Origin: Variovorax sp. V93
Lineage (GTDB): Bacteria; Pseudomonadota; Gammaproteobacteria; Burkholderiales; Burkholderiaceae_C
Reading direction: 5' to 3'
Assembly: GCF_041154485.1 (NCBI RefSeq)
Contig: NZ_AP028669.1
Location: 310,001 to 374,000 of the forward strand
Length of the DNA stretch: 64,000 bases
Every line of letters starts with the position of its first letter. The stretch's first letter is position 1. The position numbers were made by a program, and so were the translations under genes. Under the pieces are notes generated by a model. That model did not search any database. It was not told the DNA's origin and saw only the letters and a list, made by a program, of their open reading frames with translations. This document shows positions 54,414 to 63,592 of this stretch, piece by piece.

Positions 54414-55385
54414 ATGCCCTTGGGCACGCTCGATCGCACAGCCCCACCCCTGTTCAACCAGGGGCAGTCGGCGCTCAGCAAGCTGATCTTCTTCGGCGCG
54501 CTCGCGCTGTTCCTGATGGTGGCCGACGCGCGCTTCCATCTGGTGCAGCCGCTGCGCGCGGCCGTCGGCGCGGTGCTCTATCCGGTGCAATGGCTGGCGC
54601 TCAAGCCGGTGCAGCTGGTGGTGGGCGGCGGCCGCTATTTCGAAGACCTGCAGGCGGCCCAGCGCAACGAGGACGAGGCGCGCAAGGCGCTCATGCTGCA
54701 GGCCGAGCGCGCGAGCCAGGCCGACACGCTCGCGCAGGACAACGCGCGGCTGCGCGCGCTGCTCGAGCTGCGCCAGACCACCCAGGCCCCGGGCCGCGCG
54801 GCCGAGGTGCTGTACGACGCGGCCGACCCGTACACGCGCAAGATCGTCATCGACCAGGGGCTCACCCAGGGCGTGGCCGCCGGCTCGCCCGTGATCGACG
54901 CGCACGGCGTGCTGGGACAGGTGACGCAGGTGCAGCCCTTCACGAGCGAGGTCACGCTGGTGATCGACCGCGATCTTTCCATTCCCGTGCAGAACACCCG
55001 CACCGGCGTGCGCAGCGTGGCCTTCGGCGACGCGTCGGCGCATGGCGGCGGACTCGAACTGCGCTTCATGGCCGCCAATGCCGACCTGCAGGAGGGCGAC
55101 CTGCTGTCCACCAGCGGCGTCGACGGCGTCTACCCGCCCGGCCTGCCGGTGGCGAAGATCGAGCGTATCGAGCGCCGCGCCGATTCGGCCTTTGCGCGCA
55201 TCTATTGCGTGCCGCTGGCCCGCGTGACGGCCGCGCGCTACGTGCTGGTGCTCGCGCCCACCGGGGCGCCGTCGGCGCCGCCGGCCCCGGCGCCCGCCGC
55301 CGCGGTGCGCAAGAAGCCCGAGGCCAAGCCGGCCGGCAAGACAACGGACAAGGCCGACAAGAAAGCCGCGGAGCGCACCCGATGA
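54414..55385 (+). CDS. mreC: Rod-shape determining protein MreC
   Basis: This 323-residue bitopic membrane protein links MreB to the periplasmic wall machinery. One helix (SKLIFFGALALFLMVADARF, about 22-41) is followed by a coiled coil (about 75-120) and the beta-rich MreC core with VLGQVTQVQPFTSEVTLVID and LSTSGVDGVYPPGLPVAKI. The tail after residue 285 is Pro/Ala/Lys-rich and disordered, longer than in E. coli. It overlaps mreD by four bases (ATGA). Confidence 0.95.
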   Translation: MPLGTLDRTAPPLFNQGQSALSKLIFFGALALFLMVADARFHLVQPLRAAVGAVLYPVQWLALKPVQLVVGGGRYFEDLQAAQRNEDEARKALMLQAERASQADTLAQDNARLRALLELRQTTQAPGRAAEVLYDAADPYTRKIVIDQGLTQGVAAGSPVIDAHGVLGQVTQVQPFTSEVTLVIDRDLSIPVQNTRTGVRSVAFGDASAHGGGLELRFMAANADLQEGDLLSTSGVDGVYPPGLPVAKIERIERRADSAFARIYCVPLARVTAARYVLVLAPTGAPSAPPAPAPAAAVRKKPEAKPAGKTTDKADKKAAERTR

Positions 55386-55903
55386 TCAAGCGTCCCGGAC
55401 AACAGCAGCTCCTGCTGCCCGTGAGCCCGCTGTTCATGTGGGCGAGCCTGGTGGCGGCGCTGCTCATCAACATGATCCCGATCGGCCGCGCCGCCTGGAT
55501 GCCCGACCTGCTCGCGCTGGCCATCGTGTTCTGGGGCGTGCACCAGCCGATGCGCGTGGGCATTGGCGCGGCCTTCGTCTTCGGGCTGTGCATGGACGTG
55601 CACCAGTCGTCGATGCTGGGCCAGCATGCGCTGTCCTACACCACGCTGGGCTTCTTCGCGATCACCATCCACCGGCGCCTGCTCTGGTACCCGGTGGCCT
55701 CGCAGGCGCTGCAGGTGCTGCCGCTCTTTGCGCTGTCGCAGCTGATCGAGGTGATCACGCGGATGGTCGGCGGCGGCGTGTTCCCGGGCTGGAGCGTGCT
55801 GATCTCGCCGGCGCTGGAGGCTGCGCTGTGGCCGCTGGCCACCGCCTTGCTGCTCGCGCCGCAGCTTCGCACGCCGGACCCCGACGAGAATCGTCCGCTG
55901 TAG
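55382..55903 (+). CDS. mreD: Rod-shape determining protein MreD
   Basis: This 173-residue inner-membrane protein has five to six helices. ASLVAALLINMIPIGRAAWM, PDLLALAIVFWGVHQPMRVG, FVFGLCMDVHQSSMLGQHAL and YTTLGFFAITIHRR are conserved MreD segments. It is translationally coupled to mreC. The gap to mrdA is 77 bases. Confidence 0.94.
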   Translation: MIKRPGQQQLLLPVSPLFMWASLVAALLINMIPIGRAAWMPDLLALAIVFWGVHQPMRVGIGAAFVFGLCMDVHQSSMLGQHALSYTTLGFFAITIHRRLLWYPVASQALQVLPLFALSQLIEVITRMVGGGVFPGWSVLISPALEAALWPLATALLLAPQLRTPDPDENRPL

Positions 55904-55980
55904 CCATGGCGCACCCCGGTCTTTCATTCCCGGCATTTGCCATGGCCACGGCCGGCGCCTAAGCTCGCAGCTCCGCCGCC

Positions 55981-57948
55981 ATGACCGAAATCCGCAACGT
56001 CGCCGCCGACCTCGCGCGCTTCAAGCGCCGCGTGGTCGTGATCGGCCTGGCCGTGCTGTTCGCCTTCAGCCTGCTGTGCGCGCGCCTGATCTACCTCCAG
56101 GTGGTGCGGCACGAAGACCTCGCGGAACAGGCCGAGAGCAACCGCACGGCCATCGTGCCGGTGGTGCCCAACCGCGGCCTGATCCTCGACCGCAACGGCA
56201 TCGTGCTGGCGTCGAACTATTCGGCCTACACGCTGGAGATCACGCCGTCGAAGGTGGGCGACGTCGAGGAGACCATCGAGAGCCTCACCCAGGTGCTCGA
56301 GATCTCGCCGCGCGACCGCCGCCGCTTCAAGCGCCTGCGGGAAGACTCGCGCAGCTTCGACTCCATTCCGATCCGCACCCGCCTGAGCGACGAGGAAGTC
56401 GCGCGCTTCGCCGCGCAGCGCTACCGCTTCCCGGGCGTGGAGATCAAGGCCCGGCTGTTCCGCAACTATCCGCACGCCGAGCTGGCCTCGCACGTGCTCG
56501 GCTACATCGGCCGCATCAACCAGCGCGAGAAGACCGCGATGGAAGACTGGGCCGAGGAAGACCAGGCCAACTACAAGGGCACCGACTACATCGGCAAGCT
56601 CGGCATCGAGCAGAGCTACGAGAAGACGCTGCATGGCCAGACCGGCGTCGAGCAGATGGAAACCTCGGCCGGCGGCCGCGCGGTGCGCCGGCTCGCCAGC
56701 CACCCGGCCACGCCCGGCAACACCGTGATGCTGTCGCTCGACATCAAGCTGCAGAAGCTGGTGGAAGACATGTTCGGCGAGCGCCGCGGCGCGCTGGTGG
56801 CCATCGACCCCAAGACCGGCGAGGTGCTGGCCTTCGTGAGCAAGCCCACCTTCGACCCGAACCTGTTCGTCGAAGGCATCGACACCGAGAGCTGGCAGGC
56901 GCTGACCGAATCGCTCGACAAGCCGCTCTTGAACCGCGCGCTGCGCGGCACCTATCCGCCCGGCTCCACCTACAAGCCCTTCATGGCGCTGGCGGCGCTG
57001 CAGACCGGCAAGCGCGGCCCCAACGTGGTGGTGAACGATCCCGGCTACTTCAACTTCGGCGGCCACCGCTTCGGCAGTCCCGAAGGCAACATCGGCGGTG
57101 TCGACATGCGCCGCTCGATCCAGCTGTCGAGCAACATCTACTACTACTCGCTGGCCAACGAAATGGGCGTGGACCTGATCCACGACTTCATGAAGCCGCT
57201 GGGCTTCGGCCAGATCACCGGCATCGACCTCGGCGGCGAGGTGCGCGGCGTGCTGCCGAGCACCGAATGGAAGCGCAACGCCTACAAGCGGCCCGAGCAG
57301 AAGAAGTGGTATGCGGGCGAGACCATTTCGCTGGGCATCGGGCAGGGCTACAACGCCTTCACGATGCTGCAGCTCGCGCAGGCCACGGCCATCGTGGCCG
57401 ACGGTGGCCGCAAGCACAAGCCGCACCTCGTGCTGGCCACGCGCAACACCGTGAGCGGGCAGGTGGTGCCGCTGCCCCAGCCGCCGGCCGAGAACCTGGG
57501 CTACACCGCGGCCAACGTCGCGGTGGTCCGCGAGGGCCTGACCAGCGTGGTCACCAGTGGCACCGCGCGCGGCGTGTTCGCCGGCGCGGGCTACCAGGCG
57601 GCGGGCAAGACCGGCACCGCGCAGGCCGTGACGCAGGCGCAGAACACCAAGTACAACGCGAAGGCGCTCGAGGAGCACCAGCGCGACCACGCGCTCTTCA
57701 TGGCCTTCGCGCCGGCCACCGATCCGAAGATCGCGCTGGCGGTGATCGTCGAGAACGCCGGCTGGGGCGCAGGCGCGGCGGCGCCCATTGCGCGCCGCGT
57801 GTTCGACTACTGGCTGATGGACCAGTACCCGAGCGAGGCCGACATGGCCGCCATCAAGGTCGGCAAGGCCACCGCGCCGATCGGCAAGCCGCGCGTGGCC
57901 AGCGAAGTGGCGTGGCCGGCGGCGGCCTCTGCCGCGACCGCGCCCTGA
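55981..57948 (+). CDS. mrdA: Penicillin-binding protein 2
   Basis: This 655-residue class B transpeptidase works in the elongasome. One membrane helix lies near residues 18-38, then the pedestal (VVPNRGLILDRNGIVLASNY) and the catalytic domain. The active-site motifs are S329TYK332, S383SN385 and K543TGT546. YPPGSTYKPFMALAALQTGK and GETISLGIGQGYNAFTMLQL are standard. The C-terminus ends in an Ala-rich tail. The usual downstream partner rodA is absent; fahA converges eight bases away. Confidence 0.96.
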   Translation: MTEIRNVAADLARFKRRVVVIGLAVLFAFSLLCARLIYLQVVRHEDLAEQAESNRTAIVPVVPNRGLILDRNGIVLASNYSAYTLEITPSKVGDVEETIESLTQVLEISPRDRRRFKRLREDSRSFDSIPIRTRLSDEEVARFAAQRYRFPGVEIKARLFRNYPHAELASHVLGYIGRINQREKTAMEDWAEEDQANYKGTDYIGKLGIEQSYEKTLHGQTGVEQMETSAGGRAVRRLASHPATPGNTVMLSLDIKLQKLVEDMFGERRGALVAIDPKTGEVLAFVSKPTFDPNLFVEGIDTESWQALTESLDKPLLNRALRGTYPPGSTYKPFMALAALQTGKRGPNVVVNDPGYFNFGGHRFGSPEGNIGGVDMRRSIQLSSNIYYYSLANEMGVDLIHDFMKPLGFGQITGIDLGGEVRGVLPSTEWKRNAYKRPEQKKWYAGETISLGIGQGYNAFTMLQLAQATAIVADGGRKHKPHLVLATRNTVSGQVVPLPQPPAENLGYTAANVAVVREGLTSVVTSGTARGVFAGAGYQAAGKTGTAQAVTQAQNTKYNAKALEEHQRDHALFMAFAPATDPKIALAVIVENAGWGAGAAAPIARRVFDYWLMDQYPSEADMAAIKVGKATAPIGKPRVASEVAWPAAASAATAP

Positions 57949-57956
57949 GTCTTGCC

Positions 57957-59231
57957 CTAAGCCACCACGGTCCCGCTGACCTCTCCCAGGCCGATGCGCA
58001 CCGCGCCCGCGCGCTCGCACCAGCCGCGGATCACCAGCGTGTCGCCGTCTTCGAGGAAGGTGCGCTTCTCGCCGTTGGGCAGCGTGATCGGCTGCTTGCC
58101 GCCCTGCGTGAGCTCGATCAGCGAGCCGGCCTCGTCGGGCTTGGGGCCCGAGAGCGTGCCCGAGCCCAGCAGGTCGCCGGGTTGCAGGTTGCAGCCGTTC
58201 ACCGTGTGGTGCGCGACCAGCTGCGCGGCGGTCCAGTAGGCGGCCTCGGTGGTGTTGCCGCGCGTGAGGCGCGCGGGCGCCAGGCCTTCGGCGCGCATCT
58301 TCGCGGTCTGCAGCAGCACCTCGAGCGTGATGTCGAGCGCGCCGCCTTCGCGGTTCGAGGGCGCGTCCAGATAGGGCAGCGGCTGCGGATCTCCCGCGGG
58401 CCGCTCGAAGCGGGCGCGGAACGGCGCCAGCGCCTCCATCGTCACGATCCACGGCGACAGCGTGCTTGCGAAATTCTTTGAAAGGAAAGGGCCCAGCGGC
58501 TGGTACTCCCAGGCCTGGATATCGCGCGCCGACCAGTCGTTGAGCAGGGCCACGCCGAACAGGTGGTCTTCGGCCTCGGCGATGGCAATCGGCTCGCCGA
58601 GCGCATTGCCGCGGCCGACGAAGAAACCCAGTTCCAGTTCGTAGTCGAGCCGCTTCGAAGGACCGAAGCCGGGCTCGGCCGCATCCGGCGCCTTGGTCTG
58701 CCCCTGCGGGCGCTTGAAGACCTGCCCGCTCACGCCGATCGACGAGGCGCGGCCGTGGTAGCCGATCGGCACCCACTTGTAGTTGGGCATCAGCGGCTGG
58801 TCGGGGCGGAACAGCTTGCCGATGGTGGTGGCGTGGTGGATGCCGGTGTAGAAGTCGGTGTAGTCGCCGATGCGGCAGGGCACGGTCATTTCGGTCTTCG
58901 ATTGCGGCAACAGTGCCTTGGCCCAGGCCGCCTGCCGGCCGCTGCCTTCGGCCAGGCCCGCAGAAATGGCCGCGCGCAGGGCCTGGCGCTCCTTCATGCT
59001 CGCGTTCATCAGCACGTTCATGTCGTCGGTATCGACCAGGCCGACAGCCTTCAGGTCGAGCACCTGGTCGCCGATGGCCACGCCGATGCGGAAAGCTTCA
59101 CTGCTGCCGGCTGTGCGAAAGCGGCCGAAGGGCAGGTTCTGGATCGGGAAGTCGCAGCCGGCTCCGTTGGCGGAGGCGACCCAGCTGCGCAGCTTCGGGT
59201 CGTGGGTGGCGTTCAGTACGGTGGTGCTCAT
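57957..59231 (-). CDS. fahA: Fumarylacetoacetase
   Basis: This 424-residue enzyme cleaves fumarylacetoacetate to fumarate and acetoacetate, the end of tyrosine/homogentisate catabolism. CRIGDYTDFYTGIHHATTIG carries the metal aspartate and catalytic histidine, RLDYELELGFFVG the glutamate ligands, LLNDWSARDIQAWEYQPLGP the aspartate ligand, and GDLLGSGTLSGPKPDEAGS the C-terminal loop. It lies 25 bases after a Bug gene in the homogentisate operon. Unlike the smaller FAH-fold HpaG proteins, it has the full N-terminal SH3-like domain. Confidence 0.96.
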   Translation of the reverse strand: MSTTVLNATHDPKLRSWVASANGAGCDFPIQNLPFGRFRTAGSSEAFRIGVAIGDQVLDLKAVGLVDTDDMNVLMNASMKERQALRAAISAGLAEGSGRQAAWAKALLPQSKTEMTVPCRIGDYTDFYTGIHHATTIGKLFRPDQPLMPNYKWVPIGYHGRASSIGVSGQVFKRPQGQTKAPDAAEPGFGPSKRLDYELELGFFVGRGNALGEPIAIAEAEDHLFGVALLNDWSARDIQAWEYQPLGPFLSKNFASTLSPWIVTMEALAPFRARFERPAGDPQPLPYLDAPSNREGGALDITLEVLLQTAKMRAEGLAPARLTRGNTTEAAYWTAAQLVAHHTVNGCNLQPGDLLGSGTLSGPKPDEAGSLIELTQGGKQPITLPNGEKRTFLEDGDTLVIRGWCERAGAVRIGLGEVSGTVVA

Positions 59232-59256
59232 GGCATGTCTTTCTTTGAGATTCGGT

Positions 59257-60234
59257 TCAGTCGGCGGTCATGCCGGCTTTCCTGGCGACGTCGCCGAGGC
59301 GCTGGTATTCGGTTTGCGTGAGCGTGGCCAGCTCCTGCGCGGTCGAGCCGCGCGGCGAGAAGCCGGCCTGCTGCAGCCCGGCCTTCACCTCGGGCATCAC
59401 GAGCGCCTCGACGAAGGCTTCGTTCAACGCCTTCACGATGGGTGCCGGCAGGTTCGCGGGACCGTACACGCCGAACCATGGGTCCAGCGCATAGCCCTTG
59501 AGCCCGGCCTCGGCCATCGTCGGCACCTCGGGCAGCGAGGGCGAGCGCGCCGGCCCCGCCACCGCCAGCGCGCGCAGCTTGCCGGCCTGGATGTGCGGCA
59601 GCGACGCCGGCAGGTTGTCGAACATCAGGCCGATGTTGTTGCCCAGCATGTCGGTGATGGCCGGGCCGCTGCCCTTGTAGGCCACGTGCACGAGCTCGGT
59701 GCCGGTCATCTGCGCGAACATCACGCCCGCCAGGTTCATCGAGGTGCCCGCGCCGGCCGTGGCGTAGGGCAGGCCGGGGTTCTTCTTCGCGGCCGCGATC
59801 AGATCGGACACCGACTTGATCGGCGAGCTCGCGGGCACCTCGAGCACGATGGTCGAGGTGCCCAGCAGGCTGATCGCGGTGAAGTCGCGGCGCGGATCGA
59901 AGGCCATGGCCTTGTAGATGTGCGGGTTGAGCGCATTGGTCGAGATGGCGCCGAAGCCGATGGTGTAGCCGTCGGGCGCAGCCTTGGCCACGGCATCCAT
60001 GCCGATGTTGCCGCCCGCACCGCCGCGGTTGTCGATCAGCACCGGCTGGCCCAGCTTCTGCGAGACCTGCTGGCCCACGGTGCGCGCCACCAGGTCGGTG
60101 GTGCCGCCGGGCGTGTAGGGCACGATGAAGCGGATGGGCTTCGACGGGAAGTCCGCCGCGTGCGCCGCGAGCAAGGGCGCGGCGAGCAGGGCGATGGCGG
60201 CCGCGCGGCGCGTGATGGCGAATGCGTTCTTCAT
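59257..60234 (-). CDS. Bug-family substrate-binding protein in the homogentisate operon
   Basis: This 325-residue periplasmic protein has a signal peptide ([20 protein letters not shown] ... AHAADFP). [40 protein letters not shown] and [20 protein letters not shown] are Bug motifs. The ATG overlaps the hmgA stop (ATGA), so it is coupled to the ring-cleavage enzyme. A tyrosine-derived or hydroxyphenylacetate ligand is plausible but unproven. No TctAB partner is visible. Confidence 0.93.
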   Translation of the reverse strand: MKNAFAITRRAAAIALLAAPLLAAHAADFPSKPIRFIVPYTPGGTTDLVARTVGQQVSQKLGQPVLIDNRGGAGGNIGMDAVAKAAPDGYTIGFGAISTNALNPHIYKAMAFDPRRDFTAISLLGTSTIVLEVPASSPIKSVSDLIAAAKKNPGLPYATAGAGTSMNLAGVMFAQMTGTELVHVAYKGSGPAITDMLGNNIGLMFDNLPASLPHIQAGKLRALAVAGPARSPSLPEVPTMAEAGLKGYALDPWFGVYGPANLPAPIVKALNEAFVEALVMPEVKAGLQQAGFSPRGSTAQELATLTQTEYQRLGDVARKAGMTAD

Positions 60235-61544
60235 GGCTTGAACTGGTCCTTGAGACCCGCCCAGCAATCGGCGTAATCGGTGTCGAGCGCGGGGCTCTTG
60301 AGCGCGAAGTTCGTCGGAATGAAGCGCAAGCGGCTCTCGAACATGAAGGCCAGCGTGTTGTCGAGCTTGTGCGGCTTCAGGTCGGCATGCGTGGCCTTGT
60401 CGAAGGCTTCCTCGTCGGGGCCGTGCGGCACCATGCAGTTGTGCAGGCTCGCGCCGCCGGGCTTGAAGCCGCCCGGCTTGGCGTCGTATTCGCCGAGCAC
60501 CAGGCCCATGAATTCGCTCATGAGGTTGCGATGGAACCATGGCGGACGGAAGGTGTTCTCCATCACCATCCAGCGCGGCGGGAAGATCACGAAATCGCAG
60601 TTGGCGGTGCCGGGCGTGTCGCTCGGCGAAGTCAGCACGGTGAAGATCGACGGATCGGGATGGTCGAAGCTGATGGAGCCGATCACCATGAAGTTGGCGG
60701 TGTCGTACTTCACCGGCGCCAGGTTGCCGTGCCAGGCGACCACGTTGAACGGCGACTGCTTGGCCGGCGCCTTCCAGAAGCGGCCGCCGAATTTCTTCAC
60801 CAGCTCGTAGGCGCCGCCGTCTTCCTCGAAGGCCGCCACGGGGGCCTGGAAGTCGCGCGCGTTGGCCAGGCCGTTGGAGCCGATCGGGCCGAGCTCGGGC
60901 AGGCGGAATTGCGCGCCGTAGTTCTCGCAGACGTAGCCGCGCGAGAGGCCGTCGGGCAAGGCCACCTTGAAGGCCATGCCGCGCGGCAGCAGCGCGATTT
61001 CGCCGGGCTTCACGTCGAGCACGCCGAGCTCGGTCGTGATCACGAGGCGGCCCTGCTGCGGCACGATGAGCATCTCGCCGTCCGCGTTGACGAAGGCGCG
61101 GCGCTCCATCGAGCGGCCCGCGAGGTACATGAGCGAGCCGATGCCCACCTGCGATTCGGCATCGCCGTTGGCCGCGACCGTGTGCATGCCGTCGATGAAG
61201 TCCGCCTCGGCCGCGCCGCCGTCGAGCGGCATCGGGTGCCAGCGCAGCGGCTCGGGCGGCAGCGCGATCTCGCGGTCGGCGCCGGTGGTCCAGTGCGCCT
61301 GCGCATACGGCTGGTAGCGGCCCGACACCACCGAGGGTTGCCGGCGGTAGAGCCAGGTGCGGCGGTTCTCATGGCGCGGCGCGGTGAAGGCGGTGCCCGA
61401 GAGCAGTTCGGTGTAGAGGTCGAAGGGCGCGCGCTGCGGGTTGTTGCGGCCCTGCGGCAGGGCGCCGGCAACGGCTTCCGAGGCGTACTCGTTGCCGAAG
61501 CCGCTCTGGTAGCGCCGTTCGGTATCGTCGATGGGGTTCGTCAT
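60231..61544 (-). CDS. hmgA: Homogentisate 1,2-dioxygenase
   Basis: This 437-residue iron dioxygenase opens homogentisate to maleylacetoacetate. [20 protein letters not shown] is the N-terminal signature, [20 protein letters not shown] follows, and [20 protein letters not shown] and [18 protein letters not shown] hold the iron-ligand His and Glu residues. Length is typical. The isomerase MaiA needed next is not in this window. Confidence 0.97.
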   Translation of the reverse strand: MTNPIDDTERRYQSGFGNEYASEAVAGALPQGRNNPQRAPFDLYTELLSGTAFTAPRHENRRTWLYRRQPSVVSGRYQPYAQAHWTTGADREIALPPEPLRWHPMPLDGGAAEADFIDGMHTVAANGDAESQVGIGSLMYLAGRSMERRAFVNADGEMLIVPQQGRLVITTELGVLDVKPGEIALLPRGMAFKVALPDGLSRGYVCENYGAQFRLPELGPIGSNGLANARDFQAPVAAFEEDGGAYELVKKFGGRFWKAPAKQSPFNVVAWHGNLAPVKYDTANFMVIGSISFDHPDPSIFTVLTSPSDTPGTANCDFVIFPPRWMVMENTFRPPWFHRNLMSEFMGLVLGEYDAKPGGFKPGGASLHNCMVPHGPDEEAFDKATHADLKPHKLDNTLAFMFESRLRFIPTNFALKSPALDTDYADCWAGLKDQFKP

Positions 61545-61592
61545 GGGGTTCTCTTTCGAAAAGCGCGATGAATGAGGTTGGAATGCGTGGGT

Positions 61593-61805
61593 TCAGCTGC
61601 CGCGTGCGGCCTCGAAGGCTTCGCGCAGCACGGCCAGCGAGCCGATGTGGTTGGCCAGCACGAGCACGAGCCGCGCATTGAAGGCGTGGCTCTCTTCGGT
61701 GGAAAGCCCCTGGTGCGCCTCGATCAGCGCCTCGTAGAAATCGTCCGGTGCTTCGAGGTTCGGTGCGGTGATCAGTTGTCGTTGCTGCTGCATGGTGGTC
61801 CTCAT
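61593..61805 (-). CDS. Small DUF2783 protein, candidate MhaB-like coupling subunit
   Basis: This 70-residue protein reads ITAPNLEAPDDFYEALIEAH then GLSTEESHAFNARLVLVLAN and HIGSLAVLREAFEAAR, the DUF2783 pattern. Its ATG overlaps the stop of the flavoprotein hydroxylase gene (ATGA). In Pseudomonas putida the 3-hydroxyphenylacetate 6-hydroxylase needs a small coupling protein (MhaB) beside the flavoprotein MhaA, next to hmg genes. Size and place fit that role here, but identity with MhaB was not checked. ATG 61793 is an alternative start. Confidence 0.82.
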   Translation of the reverse strand: MRTTMQQQRQLITAPNLEAPDDFYEALIEAHQGLSTEESHAFNARLVLVLANHIGSLAVLREAFEAARGS

Positions 61806-63457
61806 GCCTTGGCCAGTGCGCGGCCGATGGCTGCGCGGATGTTTTCTGCCGTGGGTTGCCGCCAGCGCGCGCACACATGCTGGTCGGGCCGCAGCAGGTA
61901 GACGGTGCCGGGCCGCGCGTCGTAGCGCTGCACGGCGAGCTCGCCTGCGGGTGTCGCGCCTTGCACGCGCACGACGTGCAGCGCAAGGTCGCAGGCCTCC
62001 AGCGCCTCCAGCGCCTCCAGCGCCTGCAGGCTGCGCTCGGCCGCCCCGCCGGTGCCGAACAGCAGCGCCGTGAACTGCGCCACGTGGCATTCGCGCAGCA
62101 GCCAGCCGCTGCCGCCGTCGGCGCGCACGATGGGCGCATCGGCCGCCGCGGCGCCGGGCACCATCGCACCCGCAAACACATCGGCATCGGGCGTGTTGAG
62201 CGGCGAGTCGCGCAGCACCGCAGGCACCGAGAGCCGCCCGCTGTTGACCAGCGTGCGCGCGAAGGCGTGGCGCTTGGTGAGCTCCAGCACCGCGTCGCGG
62301 AACAGCCGGCTCACCTCGCTCTTGGGCGTGATGAAGTCGGTGGCGCGCGTGGAGTTGCGGATGTTCTCGTCGGCCGCGTATTCGCGCTCGCTCGCATAGC
62401 TGTCGAGCAGCGCGTCGGGCGCCTCGCCCTGGAGCACGGCCGCGAGCTTCCAGCCCAGGTTGTCGGCGTCCTGCACGCCCGAGTTGGCGCCGCGCGCGCC
62501 GAAGGGCGACACGCCATGCGCCGAGTCGCCCGCGAACAGCACGCGGCCGTGGCGAAAGCGCTCCATGCGCTGGCAGGCGAAGGTGTAGACGCTGGCCCAG
62601 CCGATCTGGAACTGCACGCCCTCGAAGCCGATGCTGTCGAGCAGCGCGCGTACGCGCGGCGTGATGTTCTCGGGCTTGCGTTCTTCCACCGGGTCGGCGT
62701 CCCAGCCGAGCTGGAAGTCCACGCGCCACATGCCGTCGGCCTGCTTGTGCAGCAGCACGCTCTGGCCGGGATGGAACGGCGGGTCGAACCAGAAGCGCCG
62801 CTCCGTCGGCAGGTCCGCATCCATCGTGATGTCGGCAATCAGGAAGCGGTCGCGGAAGGTGCGGCCCTTGGCTTCGAGGCCCATCAATTGACGCAGGTTG
62901 GAGCGCGAGCCGTCGCAGGCGCCGACGTAGTCGGCGGCCAGCCGGTAGTCGCCCTCGGGCGTTTCGATGCTGAGCAGCGCGCTGTCGCCGCGCTGTTCGA
63001 TGCCCGTGACCTTGTGGTTCCAGCGCAGGTCGATCAGCGGCAGCGTGGCGACACGCTCGACGAGATAGCCCTCGACGTAGTACTGCTGCAGGTTGATGAA
63101 GGCCGGGCGCTCGTGGCCGGGCTCGGGCAGCAGGTCGAAGCGGTAGACCTGCTCGTCATGGAAGAACACCTTGCCCACGTGCCACGACACGCCCTTGTCG
63201 ACCATGCGGTCGCCGCAGCCGAGGCGGTCGAAGATCTCGAGCGTGCGCTTGGCGAAGCAGATCGCGCGCGAGCCGCTGGACAGGGTGTTGTCATTGTCGA
63301 GCAGCACCACCGGAATCTCGCGCAACGCAAGATCGATGGCCAGCGCGAGGCCGACCGGGCCGGCGCCGACGATCACCACGGGGTGGCGGGCGGGCGTGGA
63401 CGCGTCCTGGTCGGCGTGGCGCCTGTAGTCGAAGCGCAGGCTTTGATAGTCGATCAC
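61802..63457 (-). CDS. FAD-dependent aromatic hydroxylase (MhpA/MhaA-like)
   Basis: This 551-residue group A flavoprotein monooxygenase has PVVIVGAGPVGLALAIDLAL (FAD-binding GxGxxG), GACDGSRSNLRQLMG (the DG motif) and GRVLFAGDSAHGVSPFGARG (GD motif). The C-terminal 150 residues are thioredoxin-like, as in phenol and MhpA hydroxylases. The product is probably a para-hydroxylated phenylacetate (homogentisate), judged from hmgA and fahA downstream. A 9-base tandem repeat encodes EALEALEA near residue 485. The start at 63457 follows a REP-like element. Confidence 0.88.
   Translation of the reverse strand: MIDYQSLRFDYRRHADQDASTPARHPVVIVGAGPVGLALAIDLALREIPVVLLDNDNTLSSGSRAICFAKRTLEIFDRLGCGDRMVDKGVSWHVGKVFFHDEQVYRFDLLPEPGHERPAFINLQQYYVEGYLVERVATLPLIDLRWNHKVTGIEQRGDSALLSIETPEGDYRLAADYVGACDGSRSNLRQLMGLEAKGRTFRDRFLIADITMDADLPTERRFWFDPPFHPGQSVLLHKQADGMWRVDFQLGWDADPVEERKPENITPRVRALLDSIGFEGVQFQIGWASVYTFACQRMERFRHGRVLFAGDSAHGVSPFGARGANSGVQDADNLGWKLAAVLQGEAPDALLDSYASEREYAADENIRNSTRATDFITPKSEVSRLFRDAVLELTKRHAFARTLVNSGRLSVPAVLRDSPLNTPDADVFAGAMVPGAAAADAPIVRADGGSGWLLRECHVAQFTALLFGTGGAAERSLQALEALEALEACDLALHVVRVQGATPAGELAVQRYDARPGTVYLLRPDQHVCARWRQPTAENIRAAIGRALAKA
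61995..62021. repeat. Three tandem copies of GCCTCCAGC inside the hydroxylase gene
   Basis: The 9-base unit repeats three times exactly, with a degenerate fourth copy (GCCTGCAGG at 62022-62030). It encodes a repeating Leu-Glu-Ala helix. Being a multiple of three, gain or loss of units would keep the frame. Confidence 0.8.
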
Positions 63458-63480
63458 GTTTTGTCTCCGTGTCTTTGTAT

Positions 63481-63585
63481 TGCTCCTTCCCCCGCTGGGG
63501 GAAGGCTGGGATGGGGGCTGGCGGCGCTCGAAATTGGCGCTCTGCGTGCCCCCACCCCAGCCCTCCCCCGGAAGGGGAGGGAGCA
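63481..63585. repeat. REP-type inverted doublet
   Basis: A 38-base arm at 63481-63518 matches the reverse complement of 63548-63585 at 32 positions, with a 29-base spacer. Each arm also folds on itself: CCTTCCCCC/GGGGGAAGG in the left arm and CCCTCCCC/GGGGAGGG in the right. This is the layout of bacterial REP doublets, whose arms are mobilised by RAYT transposases. It lies between the hydroxylase and MBL genes. No RAYT gene is in the window. Confidence 0.75.
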
Positions 63586-63592
63586 GGACAGG

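Noticed and set aside
55924..58776. 950-codon minus-strand frame
   Set aside because: It lies antisense to mrdA and overlaps fahA in another frame. The His/Val/Arg-rich content is typical of a GC shadow.
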